Shown one piece after another: positions 8,003 to 18,389 of a stretch of DNA of 64,000 nucleotides. Location of the stretch: positions 28,978 to 92,977 of the forward strand of contig CAITNO010000141.1 in the NCBI GenBank assembly GCA_903893795.1, given 5' to 3'. A program made the position numbers and the translations under genes. The notes below the pieces were generated by a model that saw only the letters and a program-made list of their open reading frames with translations, ran no database searches and was not told where the DNA came from. The number at the start of each line of letters is the position of its first letter. Position 1 is the first letter of the stretch. This stretch comes from Candidatus Hydrogenedentota bacterium (GTDB lineage: Bacteria; Hydrogenedentota; Hydrogenedentia; Hydrogenedentales; CAITNO01).

Positions 8003-9037
8003 CTACGACCGAGCATACATCTGCTGTTTGCCGCCGGATGCCCCGTTCCGCTTGATGTTGCAGATGATCGGTATCCTCGCTTTGTCCGCCCGCTTTGGGT
8101 GGCTGTAAAGCACCACGTTGAAAGAGTAGTTCCGCGTGGTCACCCGTCTCCGGGTGATGATGGACCGGAACCCGCGCAGGAAATCATTGCCCCCCCTTCT
8201 GGCCAGGAAAACCATGATCTCCGGCAGGGCATCCAGCGGATCGTCCACATCCCGGTCAAATACCAGGGTGTCGAAGAGGATGAACACGGGCGCCCTTCCG
8301 TCATTCGCCTCGCCCCGTGCGGGAACAAGGTCCCAGGCCATGTCATTGTCCAGATCATGCCCCACGATAACCGTGTCCCGCAGGCAAACGCAGGACTCCA
8401 ACTTGCCATGGTCGACCACCGCATCCATGAACCGCTTGTCCCGCCTACCCGGCGCGGGGGCGTATATGTCGGTGATGGTCGGCGACAGCCCCACCAGGTC
8501 AAAGCATTTCTGCGTGTACGGCTTGGCGCCCTTCGTCACGCACACCGTCCGCACCCCCGAATGGATCAGGATGGCCAGCGCCTGGCGCGAACCCTGCCGC
8601 TGTTTCAGGAAACGCTCCTTCTCCCGCTCAATATAGGCATACAACTGTTCCTGCCATTTGATGAACGCCTCCGTGACCTGCGGCGAACCCCTTCCATAGG
8701 CCCGTTCAAAACGATCCCACGCCTCCTCCTCCTTGGCCACCCGCTGCGCCCGCAGTCTGCTTTCCCACACGAGCAGCAGCTCGTCATTGTCAATCAGGAC
8801 CAGCTTTTCCCTCAGATTGACAGACCCCGTCAGCCGTCCAAAGATGCAGGCAAAGAAATCCCGTCCCCCGCGGACCAACCGTCCGATGAAACCCCCGGCA
8901 TCAGGCCTGTCACCAAAATTCAACGTACTGCGTCTCCAATCTGGTACCCGAAATGATAGGCCATTGCCGCCGTCAATATCCAGAGAATTATCTGGGAATG
9001 AATCCCGGAACGGCGGAAATAACGGAACTAACCACAA
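8003..9037 (-). CDS. HAD-like hydrolase (putative phosphatase)
   Basis: This 344-residue protein carries motifs resembling the haloacid dehalogenase superfamily: LVLIDNDELLLVW (aspartate motif I, around residue 82), a helical cap rich in charged residues, VCVTKGAKPYTQK (motif II/III threonine and lysine) and GHDLDNDMAWDL (motif IV). The C-terminal 80 residues resemble nothing I recognise. The apparent start is TTG with a GAGGAG only three bases away, so the true start may differ. It runs opposite to the surrounding polysaccharide genes and its upstream end faces the next sulfatase. The substrate is unknown and the family call is moderate. Confidence 0.5.
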   Translation of the reverse strand: MWLVPLFPPFRDSFPDNSLDIDGGNGLSFRVPDWRRSTLNFGDRPDAGGFIGRLVRGGRDFFACIFGRLTGSVNLREKLVLIDNDELLLVWESRLRAQRVAKEEEAWDRFERAYGRGSPQVTEAFIKWQEQLYAYIEREKERFLKQRQGSRQALAILIHSGVRTVCVTKGAKPYTQKCFDLVGLSPTITDIYAPAPGRRDKRFMDAVVDHGKLESCVCLRDTVIVGHDLDNDMAWDLVPARGEANDGRAPVFILFDTLVFDRDVDDPLDALPEIMVFLARRGGNDFLRGFRSIITRRRVTTRNYSFNVVLYSHPKRADKARIPIICNIKRNGASGGKQQMYARS

Positions 9038-9128
9038 ATGCTCCTCGCAATGGACACAAATGCTATCCTATACCCGCCGCGCGGGCACCATGACCGCACC
9101 CCATCCGCAACCCGTGGAGTACAGACCG

Positions 9129-10760
9129 ATGAACCGCCGCCAATTCATGAGCACCAGCCTTGCCGCCATTTCGGCCGCCGCCCTTTGCCCCAGCCAAAAC
9201 GCCTTCGGCGCCGCCGCGTCGAAAGACGCGGCCAGGCCCAACATCGTCGTCATCCTCGCTGATGACCTGGGCTTCTCCGACATCGGCTGCTACGGTTCGG
9301 AAATTCACACGCCCAACCTCGACCGCCTCGCCGGTGAGGGCCTGCGCTTCACCCAGGCCTACAACGTCGCCCGCTGCTGTCCCTCGCGGGCCGCCCTGCT
9401 CACCGGCCTCTATCCCCATCAGGCGGGCATGGGCGACATGACCGGCGGCGGCGCCAAGAACCGGCCCGAAGGCCCCTACCAGGGCTACCTCAACCAACAC
9501 TGCGTCACCATGGCCGAACTGCTGCACACCGCAGGCTACAGCACCTACATGTCCGGCAAGTGGCACGTGGGCGAGAAGTCGGACCACTGGCCGCGCAAGC
9601 GCGGCTTCGACCGCTATTTCGGACTCATCAGCGGCGCCTGCAGCTACTTCGGCATCCTCCCCCAGGAAACGCCGCCCCGCGTCATGGTCCGCGACGACGA
9701 GCCCTACGCCCCCGAGAGCGACCACTTCTACATGACCGACGCCTTCACCGACAACGCCGTCCGCTATCTGGAAGAGCACGACAAGGCCAAGCCCTTCCTG
9801 CTCTACCTCGCCTACACCGCCCCCCACTGGCCCCTCCACGCGCTGGAGGAGGACATCGCCAAATACCGGGGCAATTACTCCCAAGGCTGGGACAAACTGC
9901 GCGAAGAGCGCTACGAGCGCATGGTAAAGCAGGGCATCATCGACCCCAAGTGGAAACTGTCTCCCCGCGACAGCGAGGTGCCCGCCTGGGACGGCGTGGA
10001 GATCAAGGAGGACTGGGACCTGCGCATGGCCGTCTATGCCGCCATGATCGACCGCATGGACCAGGGCATCGGCCGCGTGCTCGACACGCTGAAAAAGCAG
10101 GGCATGGAGGACAACACCCTCGTCCTCTTCCTTGCCGACAACGGCGGCTGCCATGAGCATGTGGACAAGCCCAAACTCCACAAGTCCGGCGCGCTGCCCG
10201 GCACCCGCGATTCCTACCTGTCCTACGAGCGCCCCTGGGCCAACGCCAGCAACACGCCCTTCCGCATGTTCAAGCACTGGTGCCACGAGGGCGGCATCGC
10301 CACCCCGCTCATCGCCCGCTGGCCCGCCCGCATCAAAGAGCACGGCACCCTCACCCGCCAGGTCACCCACATCACCGACATCATGGCCACCTGCGCCGAC
10401 CTTTCCGGCGCGGCTTATCCAAAGTCCGTCGCCGACCAGGAAATTCATCCCCTCGTCGGCAAGACGCTCGCCCCCGTCTTCGACGGCAAAACCCGCGAAC
10501 CCCACGCGCGGCTATACTGGGAGCACGAGGGAAACCGCGCCCTGCGCGAGGACAAGTGGAAACTCGTCGCCACTGCCTCCGGCGACTGGGAGCTCTACGA
10601 CATGGAAGCCGACCGCACCGAACTCACCAACCTCGCCCACGCCCAACCCGAACGCGCCAAGACCATGTTCGACTCCTGGGAAACATGGGCAAAAGAAAAC
10701 GGCGTCAACACCCACACAGACATACTCGGAAAACTCGGCGCCGCCGCAAAAGGCGAATAG
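9129..10760 (+). CDS. exported arylsulfatase
   Basis: This 543-residue sulfatase has a Tat-like leader (MNRRQFMSTS, then an alanine-rich hydrophobic core, cleavage around residue 28). ILADDLGFSDIGCYG marks the metal-binding start of the fold, and CCPSR provides the formylglycine cysteine at about residue 83. The long insert and the FLADNGGCHEH segment are typical of arylsulfatases of the AtsA/choline-sulfatase type, longer than the first sulfatase in this window. The start is placed at the twin-arginine leader; the same frame stays open upstream but is not protein-like. It is likely a second specificity for the same sulfated glycan. Confidence 0.93.
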   Translation: MNRRQFMSTSLAAISAAALCPSQNAFGAAASKDAARPNIVVILADDLGFSDIGCYGSEIHTPNLDRLAGEGLRFTQAYNVARCCPSRAALLTGLYPHQAGMGDMTGGGAKNRPEGPYQGYLNQHCVTMAELLHTAGYSTYMSGKWHVGEKSDHWPRKRGFDRYFGLISGACSYFGILPQETPPRVMVRDDEPYAPESDHFYMTDAFTDNAVRYLEEHDKAKPFLLYLAYTAPHWPLHALEEDIAKYRGNYSQGWDKLREERYERMVKQGIIDPKWKLSPRDSEVPAWDGVEIKEDWDLRMAVYAAMIDRMDQGIGRVLDTLKKQGMEDNTLVLFLADNGGCHEHVDKPKLHKSGALPGTRDSYLSYERPWANASNTPFRMFKHWCHEGGIATPLIARWPARIKEHGTLTRQVTHITDIMATCADLSGAAYPKSVADQEIHPLVGKTLAPVFDGKTREPHARLYWEHEGNRALREDKWKLVATASGDWELYDMEADRTELTNLAHAQPERAKTMFDSWETWAKENGVNTHTDILGKLGAAAKGE

Positions 10761-10766
10761 CTCCCC

Positions 10767-10790
10767 GTGCCGCAGGCGTCCCGCCTGCCT
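10767..10790 (+). repeat. REP-B repeat (CCGCAGGCGTCCCGCCTGCC)
   Basis: This short palindromic element begins seven bases after the sulfatase stop codon. A second intergenic copy is at 22767-22788, and three diverged copies occur inside a coding region at 33557-33653. The GCAGGCG and CGCCTGC halves are complementary. Confidence 0.7.
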
Positions 10791-10962
10791 GCCCAAAATC
10801 CCAGGCCCGTACCATGTCATGGCTGTCGTGTCCGTGCACGTCCGTGCTTCCCCTCTGCCCCCCAACCCCATCCACCGTTTCCACAAAAGCCCAACGATAT
10901 GACATACTGAAGTGGCCCCGTCTCCCCAGAGCGACCACGAACCGAAAAAGAAAGGCTTCCCC

Positions 10963-11754
10963 GTGAACTCCAGAAACTACCTGCTGCAAAGATGGACCCT
11001 GTCGGGCGCCCTTGCCCTGCTGCTGGCCGGCATGGCCCTCTCGGCCGCCGCCGAAAACACCGCCACCACGCCGGTGTCCCGCGAAGAAAAGCCCGCTTGG
11101 GTAAAGCGCCACCAGTCCATGGCCGACCGCCTGAAAGAGGGTCATGCCAAGCTCCTCTGGATTGGCGACTCCATCGTGCAGCGCTGGGAGGGGCCGGGCA
11201 AGCCCATCTGGAACAGGTACTACGGGCACCGCGACGCGGTGAACCTAGGCATCGGCGGCGACAGAACCCAGCACGTGATCTGGCGCCTGCAGCACTGCAA
11301 TCTCGAATGCGTGTCACCCAAACTGGCCATTGTCATGATCGGCCAAAACAACGGCCCCGACAACACAGCCGAAGAAATCGCCGAGGGCAACGCCGCCATC
11401 CTGTCATTGCTGCGCGAGAAACAGCCAAACATGAAGATTCTGCTGCTGGGCATCACCTTCCGGGGCGAAAACCCCAACGAGGAGCAGGTGAAGCTGGCGA
11501 AGACGAATGAGATCCTCGCCAAGATGGACGACGGGAAGCATGTCTTCTTCATGAACATAAACAAGATATACCTCCGGCCCGACGGCACCATCCCCAAGTC
11601 GCTCATGCCCGACTGTGAACACCCGAACAAAGAAGGCTGCCGAATCTGGGCAGAAGCCATCGAGCAAAAGGTGGCCGAACTGCTCGGCGAACGGCCCATC
11701 AAGCCCGAGAGCGAAGCCCCCAAGTGGCGTCCCGGCTGCGGTTCCCGGCACTAA
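10963..11754 (+). CDS. secreted SGNH/GDSL-type esterase
   Basis: This is a 263-residue SGNH-fold hydrolase, probably a carbohydrate or acetyl esterase. All four blocks are visible: GDS in LLWIGDSIVQRW (nucleophile serine), G in NLGIGGDR, N in MIGQNNGPDN, and D-x-x-H in DCEHPNKEG. A signal peptide with hydrophobic core GALALLLAGMALSAAA follows the GTG start at 10963, which has a purine-rich ribosome binding site; an in-frame GTG at 10912 would add 17 residues. It closes the sulfatase/BNR block and fits removal of acyl groups from the same polysaccharide. Confidence 0.85.
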   Translation: MNSRNYLLQRWTLSGALALLLAGMALSAAAENTATTPVSREEKPAWVKRHQSMADRLKEGHAKLLWIGDSIVQRWEGPGKPIWNRYYGHRDAVNLGIGGDRTQHVIWRLQHCNLECVSPKLAIVMIGQNNGPDNTAEEIAEGNAAILSLLREKQPNMKILLLGITFRGENPNEEQVKLAKTNEILAKMDDGKHVFFMNINKIYLRPDGTIPKSLMPDCEHPNKEGCRIWAEAIEQKVAELLGERPIKPESEAPKWRPGCGSRH

Positions 11755-11780
11755 ACCCGGGCAATCGAGAAATCGCCCAT

Positions 11781-11812
11781 TTGGACTGCGGCGGCAACGA
11801 CGCCGCTTTGGC
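11781..11812 (+). repeat. REP-D repeat (GACTGCGGCGGC...CGCCGCTTTGGC)
   Basis: This palindromic spacer element, with GCGGCG and CGCCGC halves around a short loop, also occurs at 57127-57156. Both copies lie in spacers after hydrolase genes. The surrounding 11755-12027 spacer holds no credible gene. Confidence 0.5.
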
Positions 11813-12027
11813 TTCCTCAAAGCCGCGCCACACAGGGCGCTTCCCGAAAGCGCGTCCGTGACCGTCCCTGTTCGTCCGTACAGAAAAGGTCTTCACCCTG
11901 CCGCCAAACAACAAACCAGCGGAAGAATCCCTTCCGGAAATGCTATACTATCTACTGGGTTTTATCAGTATCGACGCGGGCGGGGTTGTCTTGGTCTGAA
12001 AACCGCAGCACGCGTTACGTTCAAGGA

Positions 12028-12816
12028 ATGAATACTGCCATGTGGACGATTAAACATTTTTCGGTCGGGCATTCGCTTGCGTTGCGGGTCCTTCCCCTCG
12101 TATGCCTGGTGATTGCCCTGAAAACCGGTGCGCATTGTTTCGGGCTGGAACTGCTCGCGCTCAGCCCGCTCTTTTCCGGTATCCTCGCCGCCAACGTGTT
12201 TCTCATGGGCTTCTTGATTTCCGGTGTGCTGTCGGACTACAAGGAAAGCGAGAAGCTCCCCGGTGAACTGGCCGTGAGCATCCAGGCCTTCCGCGACGAG
12301 GCGCACGGCATCCTCAAGGCAAAACAGGCCGAAGAGGCCCGGGCCTGCCTCGCCTACACAGGCCAGCTCGCCGAGGCCATTCTGGACTGGTTTCAAAAGA
12401 AGCGTCGCACCCAGGAGGTCTTTGACCTGATACGCGGACTCAATGACCAGTTCAGAGCCATCGAACCCTTCACCGCGCCCCAGTTCATCGCCCGGCTCAA
12501 GCAGGAGCAGACCAGCCTGCGCAGGATGATTGTCCGCTGCCACACCATCCGCGAGACCGATTTCGTCACCTCCGGATACATCATTGCCGAAATCACCACC
12601 GTCCTGCTTTGTCTTGGACTCATTCTCACACAATTCACCCCGTTTTATGAATCTCTGTTCTTCGTCTTTGTCATCAGTTTCTTCCTTATCTATCTGCTCG
12701 CACTCATACGCAGCCTCGACAATCCGTTTGGCTATTATGAGCGGGGTTCCCTGGAGAATGTGCAGCTCAAGCCGCTCGAGGAACTCGTCGCGGAAACACG
12801 CAGGGAACAGGTCTAG
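12028..12816 (+). CDS. membrane protein of the bestrophin-like DUF4239 type
   Basis: This 262-residue protein has four predicted membrane segments: two N-terminal (about residues 18-32 and 42-66) and two C-terminal (about 178-196 and 204-225), separated by a long soluble helical region (SDYKESEKLPGELAVSIQAF...). That arrangement matches bestrophin-like DUF4239 proteins, which may form anion channels; their function in bacteria is not settled. The ATG at 12028 is preceded by AAGGA, whereas an upstream TTG is less likely. The P-type ATPase gene starts 44 bases after its stop, so the pair may be co-transcribed and act together in ion homeostasis. Confidence 0.6.
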   Translation: MNTAMWTIKHFSVGHSLALRVLPLVCLVIALKTGAHCFGLELLALSPLFSGILAANVFLMGFLISGVLSDYKESEKLPGELAVSIQAFRDEAHGILKAKQAEEARACLAYTGQLAEAILDWFQKKRRTQEVFDLIRGLNDQFRAIEPFTAPQFIARLKQEQTSLRRMIVRCHTIRETDFVTSGYIIAEITTVLLCLGLILTQFTPFYESLFFVFVISFFLIYLLALIRSLDNPFGYYERGSLENVQLKPLEELVAETRREQV

Positions 12817-12860
12817 GTACCGGTCCGGCACAGGACCAGCCAGACACGGGGATCGTAGAC

Positions 12861-15404
<2,544 letters not shown>

Positions 15405-15406
15405 CC

Positions 15407-15433
15407 ACTGGGAGCGCCGGCGTCCCGCCGGCT
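15407..15433 (+). repeat. REP-A palindromic repeat, copy 3
   Basis: This element begins three bases after the P-ATPase stop codon and reads ACTGGGAGCGCCGGC then GTCCCGCCGGCT. Confidence 0.8.
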
Positions 15434-15446
15434 TCCTTGCAGTTCC

Positions 15447-15557
15447 GTAGGGTGTGTGCAGTGCTGCAAAGCGGCACGGAACGCACCATCTTTGGCCATG
15501 TAGTCCGTCGAAGAATGGTGCGTTCCGTTTTGCTTTGCAAAACTTCACACACCCTAC
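15447..15557. repeat. GTAGGGTG hairpin repeat (REP-C), copy 1
   Basis: This is a 111-base imperfect inverted repeat with 43-base arms running from GTAGGGTGTGTG to CACACACCCTAC. The inner parts contain GGAACGCACCAT and ATGGTGCGTTCC. It has the shape of a miniature inverted-repeat element, but no flanking target duplication was identified by eye. Confidence 0.75.
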
Positions 15558-15735
15558 CGCCTTCCGCTCCGCCTTCTTTTCTGATTCGGACCGCTCGTCC
15601 TTTTCACATCCACACAAAGCTGAAAACATGATTCGGTTCTCCCTGCTCCTGCCCTGCGGCGCTTTGTGACCGGGTTGTCCCGGCCGGTTCCTGCAAGCAG
15701 TAAACCACGGGCGCGTTCCATCCGGCGGAACGGCT

Positions 15736-15763
15736 ACTGGGAGCGCCGGCATCCCTGCCGGCT
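15736..15763 (+). repeat. REP-A palindromic repeat, copy 4
   Basis: Canonical copy, ACTGGGAGCGCCGGC then ATCCCTGCCGGCT, lying alone in the repeat-rich region. Confidence 0.8.
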
Positions 15764-15883
15764 GTTCGGAGAGTGGCGTTCCCAAGAGAAAACACGGCCC
15801 TGCGCGGGCATGACGGGTGTGGACTCGTGCATAATACGGTTCTTCGTGGCGTCGGCGTCCCGCCCATGCCACGAGTCCTGGAA

Positions 15884-15977
15884 GTAGGGTGTGTGAAGTG
15901 CCGCAAAGCGGCACGGAACGCACCGTCCCGACGCGAACCCAAGACCGGTGCGCTCCGCTTCGCTGCGGGCACCCTAC
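15884..15977. repeat. REP-C hairpin repeat, copy 2
   Basis: This 94-base inverted repeat starts GTAGGGTGTGTGAAG and ends GGGCACCCTAC. It heads the first unit of a tandem duplication with a period of about 157 bases; the second unit begins at 16041. Confidence 0.75.
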
Positions 15978-15992
15978 TGTCTCCGCCTGCCC

Positions 15993-16034
15993 CTACGCCT
16001 CGTTGTCGGGCACACTCCGCACCATCTCGCGCAG
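15993..16034 (-). pseudogene. duplicated 3' stump of the histidine kinase gene
   Basis: Read on the minus strand, these 42 bases encode the residues LREMVRSVPDNEA and a TAG stop. The intact kinase at 16151-16192 ends LREMVRSVLETEG and a TAG stop. The first eight codons are nearly identical and the frame and stop are conserved. The stump lies 158 bases from the true 3' end, the same spacing as between the two adjoining hairpin repeats (15884 and 16041), so a hairpin-plus-gene-tail unit was tandemly duplicated. Confidence 0.75.
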
Positions 16035-16040
16035 GCCCCC

Positions 16041-16141
16041 GTAGGGTGCGTGTAATTTGCAAAGCAAAATGGAACGCACCGTCCTCGGCCATGCCATGCG
16101 CCCTGGGAAAGGTGCGCTCTGCTGCGCTGCGGGCACCTTAC
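16041..16141. repeat. REP-C hairpin repeat, copy 3
   Basis: This 101-base inverted repeat starts GTAGGGTGCGTGTAA and ends GGGCACCTTAC, nine bases beyond the kinase stop codon. Its position could let it act as the kinase 3' hairpin. Confidence 0.75.
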
Positions 16142-16150
16142 CGTCTCCGC

Positions 16151-18133
16151 CTACCCCTCCGTCTCCAGCACACTCCGCACCATCTCGCGCAGCGCCTTGA
16201 TCGACAAAGGCTTCTGCAAAAAATTGATCCCCTCCTCAATCACCCCGTGCTGTGACACCACCTGCTCGGGATACCCCGACATGTAAATGACCTTCAGGTC
16301 CGGCCAGCGGCGCGACAGCCGCTTGTGCAGCTCCCGCCCGTTCATCCCCGGCATCACCACATCGGTCAGCAGCACGTCCACCGTGCATTCGCACCTTCCC
16401 ATCAGCCCCATGCACTCTTCGCCGTTCTTCGTCCGAAGCACCCGGTACGACATCTTCTCCAGCGCCGCGCACACCAGCTCCCGCACCGCATCATTGTCCT
16501 CCACCACCAGAATGATTTCCCCGCCCTCGCTTTCCCGGGCCCGGACAGAAGCATGTCCCTTTTCAGGGGCGCTTGCCGGGTCCACCTTCCGGAACAGCAC
16601 CTCCACCGTCGTCCCCTTGCCGGGCGCGCTGTGAAGCCGGATGTGGCCCCCGTGCTGCCGCACAATGCCGTACACCGTGGCCAGCCCCAGTCCCGTGCCC
16701 TCCTCCTTCGTCGTAAAGAACGGTTCAAAGGCCTTGGCCACCGTGTCCGGGTCCATGCCCACGCCCGTGTCTGTCACGGAAAACAGCACGCCCGCCCCCA
16801 AGTGCGTGCCCGGATGCGCCTCCGCATAGGCCTTGTCCACCTCCATCTCCCGCACATCAATCGTCAGGATGCCGCCGTCCGGCATCGCGTCCTCCGCGTT
16901 CACGCACAGGTTCATCAGGATCTGCTTGATCTGGTTCACATCGGCCCGCACCGGGCAAATCCCCGCGTCCGCATGCACCTCCAGCGCGATGTTCTCCCGG
17001 ATGGTCCGGCGGATCACATTCTGGAAATCGGAAACCGTTTCACCCAGGTCAATGGTCCTGATGCTCAGGGTCTGGCGCCTGCCCACGGCCAGCAGTTGCT
17101 GCGTCAGATGCTTGGCGTGCTCCGCCGCATCGGCGATTTCCTTCAGATCCTGGTGCCAGGGATGCTCCGGTGGGGCGTCCTCCAGCAGCAGCTCCGCAAA
17201 GCCCAGAATGGGCGTCAGCACATTGTTGAAATCGTGCGCCACCCCGCCCGCCAGCCGCCCGATGGACTCGAAATTCTGGATCCGCTGCAGCCGCTCCTCA
17301 ACCTCCTTGCGCTGTGTCATGTCCCTCGCCAGCAGCAGCACCTCGCCCTCCGGCAGCGGCGACACGCTCAAATCAATCCGCGCCTTCTTCCCGTCCTTGC
17401 GCTGAATCTCAAGATCATAGACACGCGCCGTCTTCCCCGTCAGCGCGCTCGATATGCTCTCCGCAACCTCCTCGAACGCCTTTCCAAACAGTTGGTCCAT
17501 GCCGAGCCTGGAAAGCTCCTCACGGGTGCATGCAAACAGCGCGCAGGCGCTTTGGTTCGATTCCCGTATTGCCCCGCTCTGCGCGTCAAGAACGCAGATC
17601 GCCTCCGAGGCGCTCTCAAACAGCGCCTCATAGCGCTTTTCCGAGAGCCTCCCGGTCTCTTCCGCCTGCACGAGCCGTTTCGTTTCCCGGCTCAGCCGCA
17701 CCCGTCCCAGCGCCATTTCAAAGAGCGCCGGATTCATAAAGCACACCCAGCCCGAAACGCAGGTGACCAGCGCAAAATCTCCGCACTTGACCAGAATATG
17801 CCCGTACTGCGGCAGCAGGTCCCCGGCAAGTTTCAACATTTCCGAGACCAGCCCAAGAGTGCTCGCGACAACCATGGCCCAGCTCGCCAGTCGCGGCCCC
17901 TCATGCACCCGGGTGACCACGATGAGCGCCGCCGATAACAGGCTGAGCCCCGCCACATGCCCCACCACCACGCGCAACAGCCAGTATTCGGTCACCAGGC
18001 GCGTGCCAATCAGCGAGAAGAAGCCCAGAAAGGAAAGGAGAAAGACAGCACGCTGCAAACGCGCGAAATGCCGCGCCTCGGCCCCGTTCAATTCCGGCCA
18101 GTCAGGCAAAAAACGCGGGTATTCCTGTACCAT
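16151..18133 (-). CDS. membrane-bound hybrid histidine kinase with PAS and receiver domains
   Basis: This is a 660-residue sensor kinase. Several hydrophobic segments in residues 27-135 form a membrane sensor module. A PAS domain (about 165-275) follows, then HisKA with the phospho-accepting His300 in GGVAHDFNNVLTPILG. The HATPase domain (about 395-515) has N-box MNLCVNAEDAMPDGG and glycine boxes GVGMDPD and GTGLGLA. A C-terminal receiver domain has its aspartate in LLTDVVMPGMNG. The HDFNN-type H-box and terminal receiver resemble the large PAS-hybrid kinase group, which often signals through a separate partner. No cognate regulator is adjacent, and the signal is unknown. Confidence 0.9.
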   Translation of the reverse strand: MVQEYPRFLPDWPELNGAEARHFARLQRAVFLLSFLGFFSLIGTRLVTEYWLLRVVVGHVAGLSLLSAALIVVTRVHEGPRLASWAMVVASTLGLVSEMLKLAGDLLPQYGHILVKCGDFALVTCVSGWVCFMNPALFEMALGRVRLSRETKRLVQAEETGRLSEKRYEALFESASEAICVLDAQSGAIRESNQSACALFACTREELSRLGMDQLFGKAFEEVAESISSALTGKTARVYDLEIQRKDGKKARIDLSVSPLPEGEVLLLARDMTQRKEVEERLQRIQNFESIGRLAGGVAHDFNNVLTPILGFAELLLEDAPPEHPWHQDLKEIADAAEHAKHLTQQLLAVGRRQTLSIRTIDLGETVSDFQNVIRRTIRENIALEVHADAGICPVRADVNQIKQILMNLCVNAEDAMPDGGILTIDVREMEVDKAYAEAHPGTHLGAGVLFSVTDTGVGMDPDTVAKAFEPFFTTKEEGTGLGLATVYGIVRQHGGHIRLHSAPGKGTTVEVLFRKVDPASAPEKGHASVRARESEGGEIILVVEDNDAVRELVCAALEKMSYRVLRTKNGEECMGLMGRCECTVDVLLTDVVMPGMNGRELHKRLSRRWPDLKVIYMSGYPEQVVSQHGVIEEGINFLQKPLSIKALREMVRSVLETEG

Positions 18134-18389
18134 AAGAAACGTTGCCCCTGTTTGCGGTCTGAAACCGGTTCTTCATCGCGCCCGCCGCGACCTGCCGCCC
18201 TCGGCTCAAGCCCGCTACTGCTAATTATGCGCCAAACGGCCCCCAAGGTCAATCCCATTTTTCGAGCCTATTCTTGCCTATATTCATGTTCCCCAGAATG
18301 GACACCTCCCGTGCCCGTCCGTGGGTTATGGTATGCTTGTCCGTAGGATTTCTGACAAACCCGGCTCAAGGGCGGAAAGGAAGCGGACC

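Larger units (their letters stand above)
15405..16150. other. 746-base repeat-rich intergenic region
   Basis: Between the converging P-ATPase and kinase genes there is no credible protein gene. The region holds two REP-A elements (15407, 15736), three copies of a long GTAGGGTG hairpin (15447, 15884, 16041) and a duplicated stump of the kinase 3' end (15993-16034). Bases 15558-15735 and 15764-15883 show nothing recognisable. Confidence 0.7.

Noticed and set aside
8733..9128. Upstream extension of the second sulfatase
   Set aside because: The Tat-like leader at 9129 marks the true start, and the extension overlaps the HAD-like gene on the other strand.
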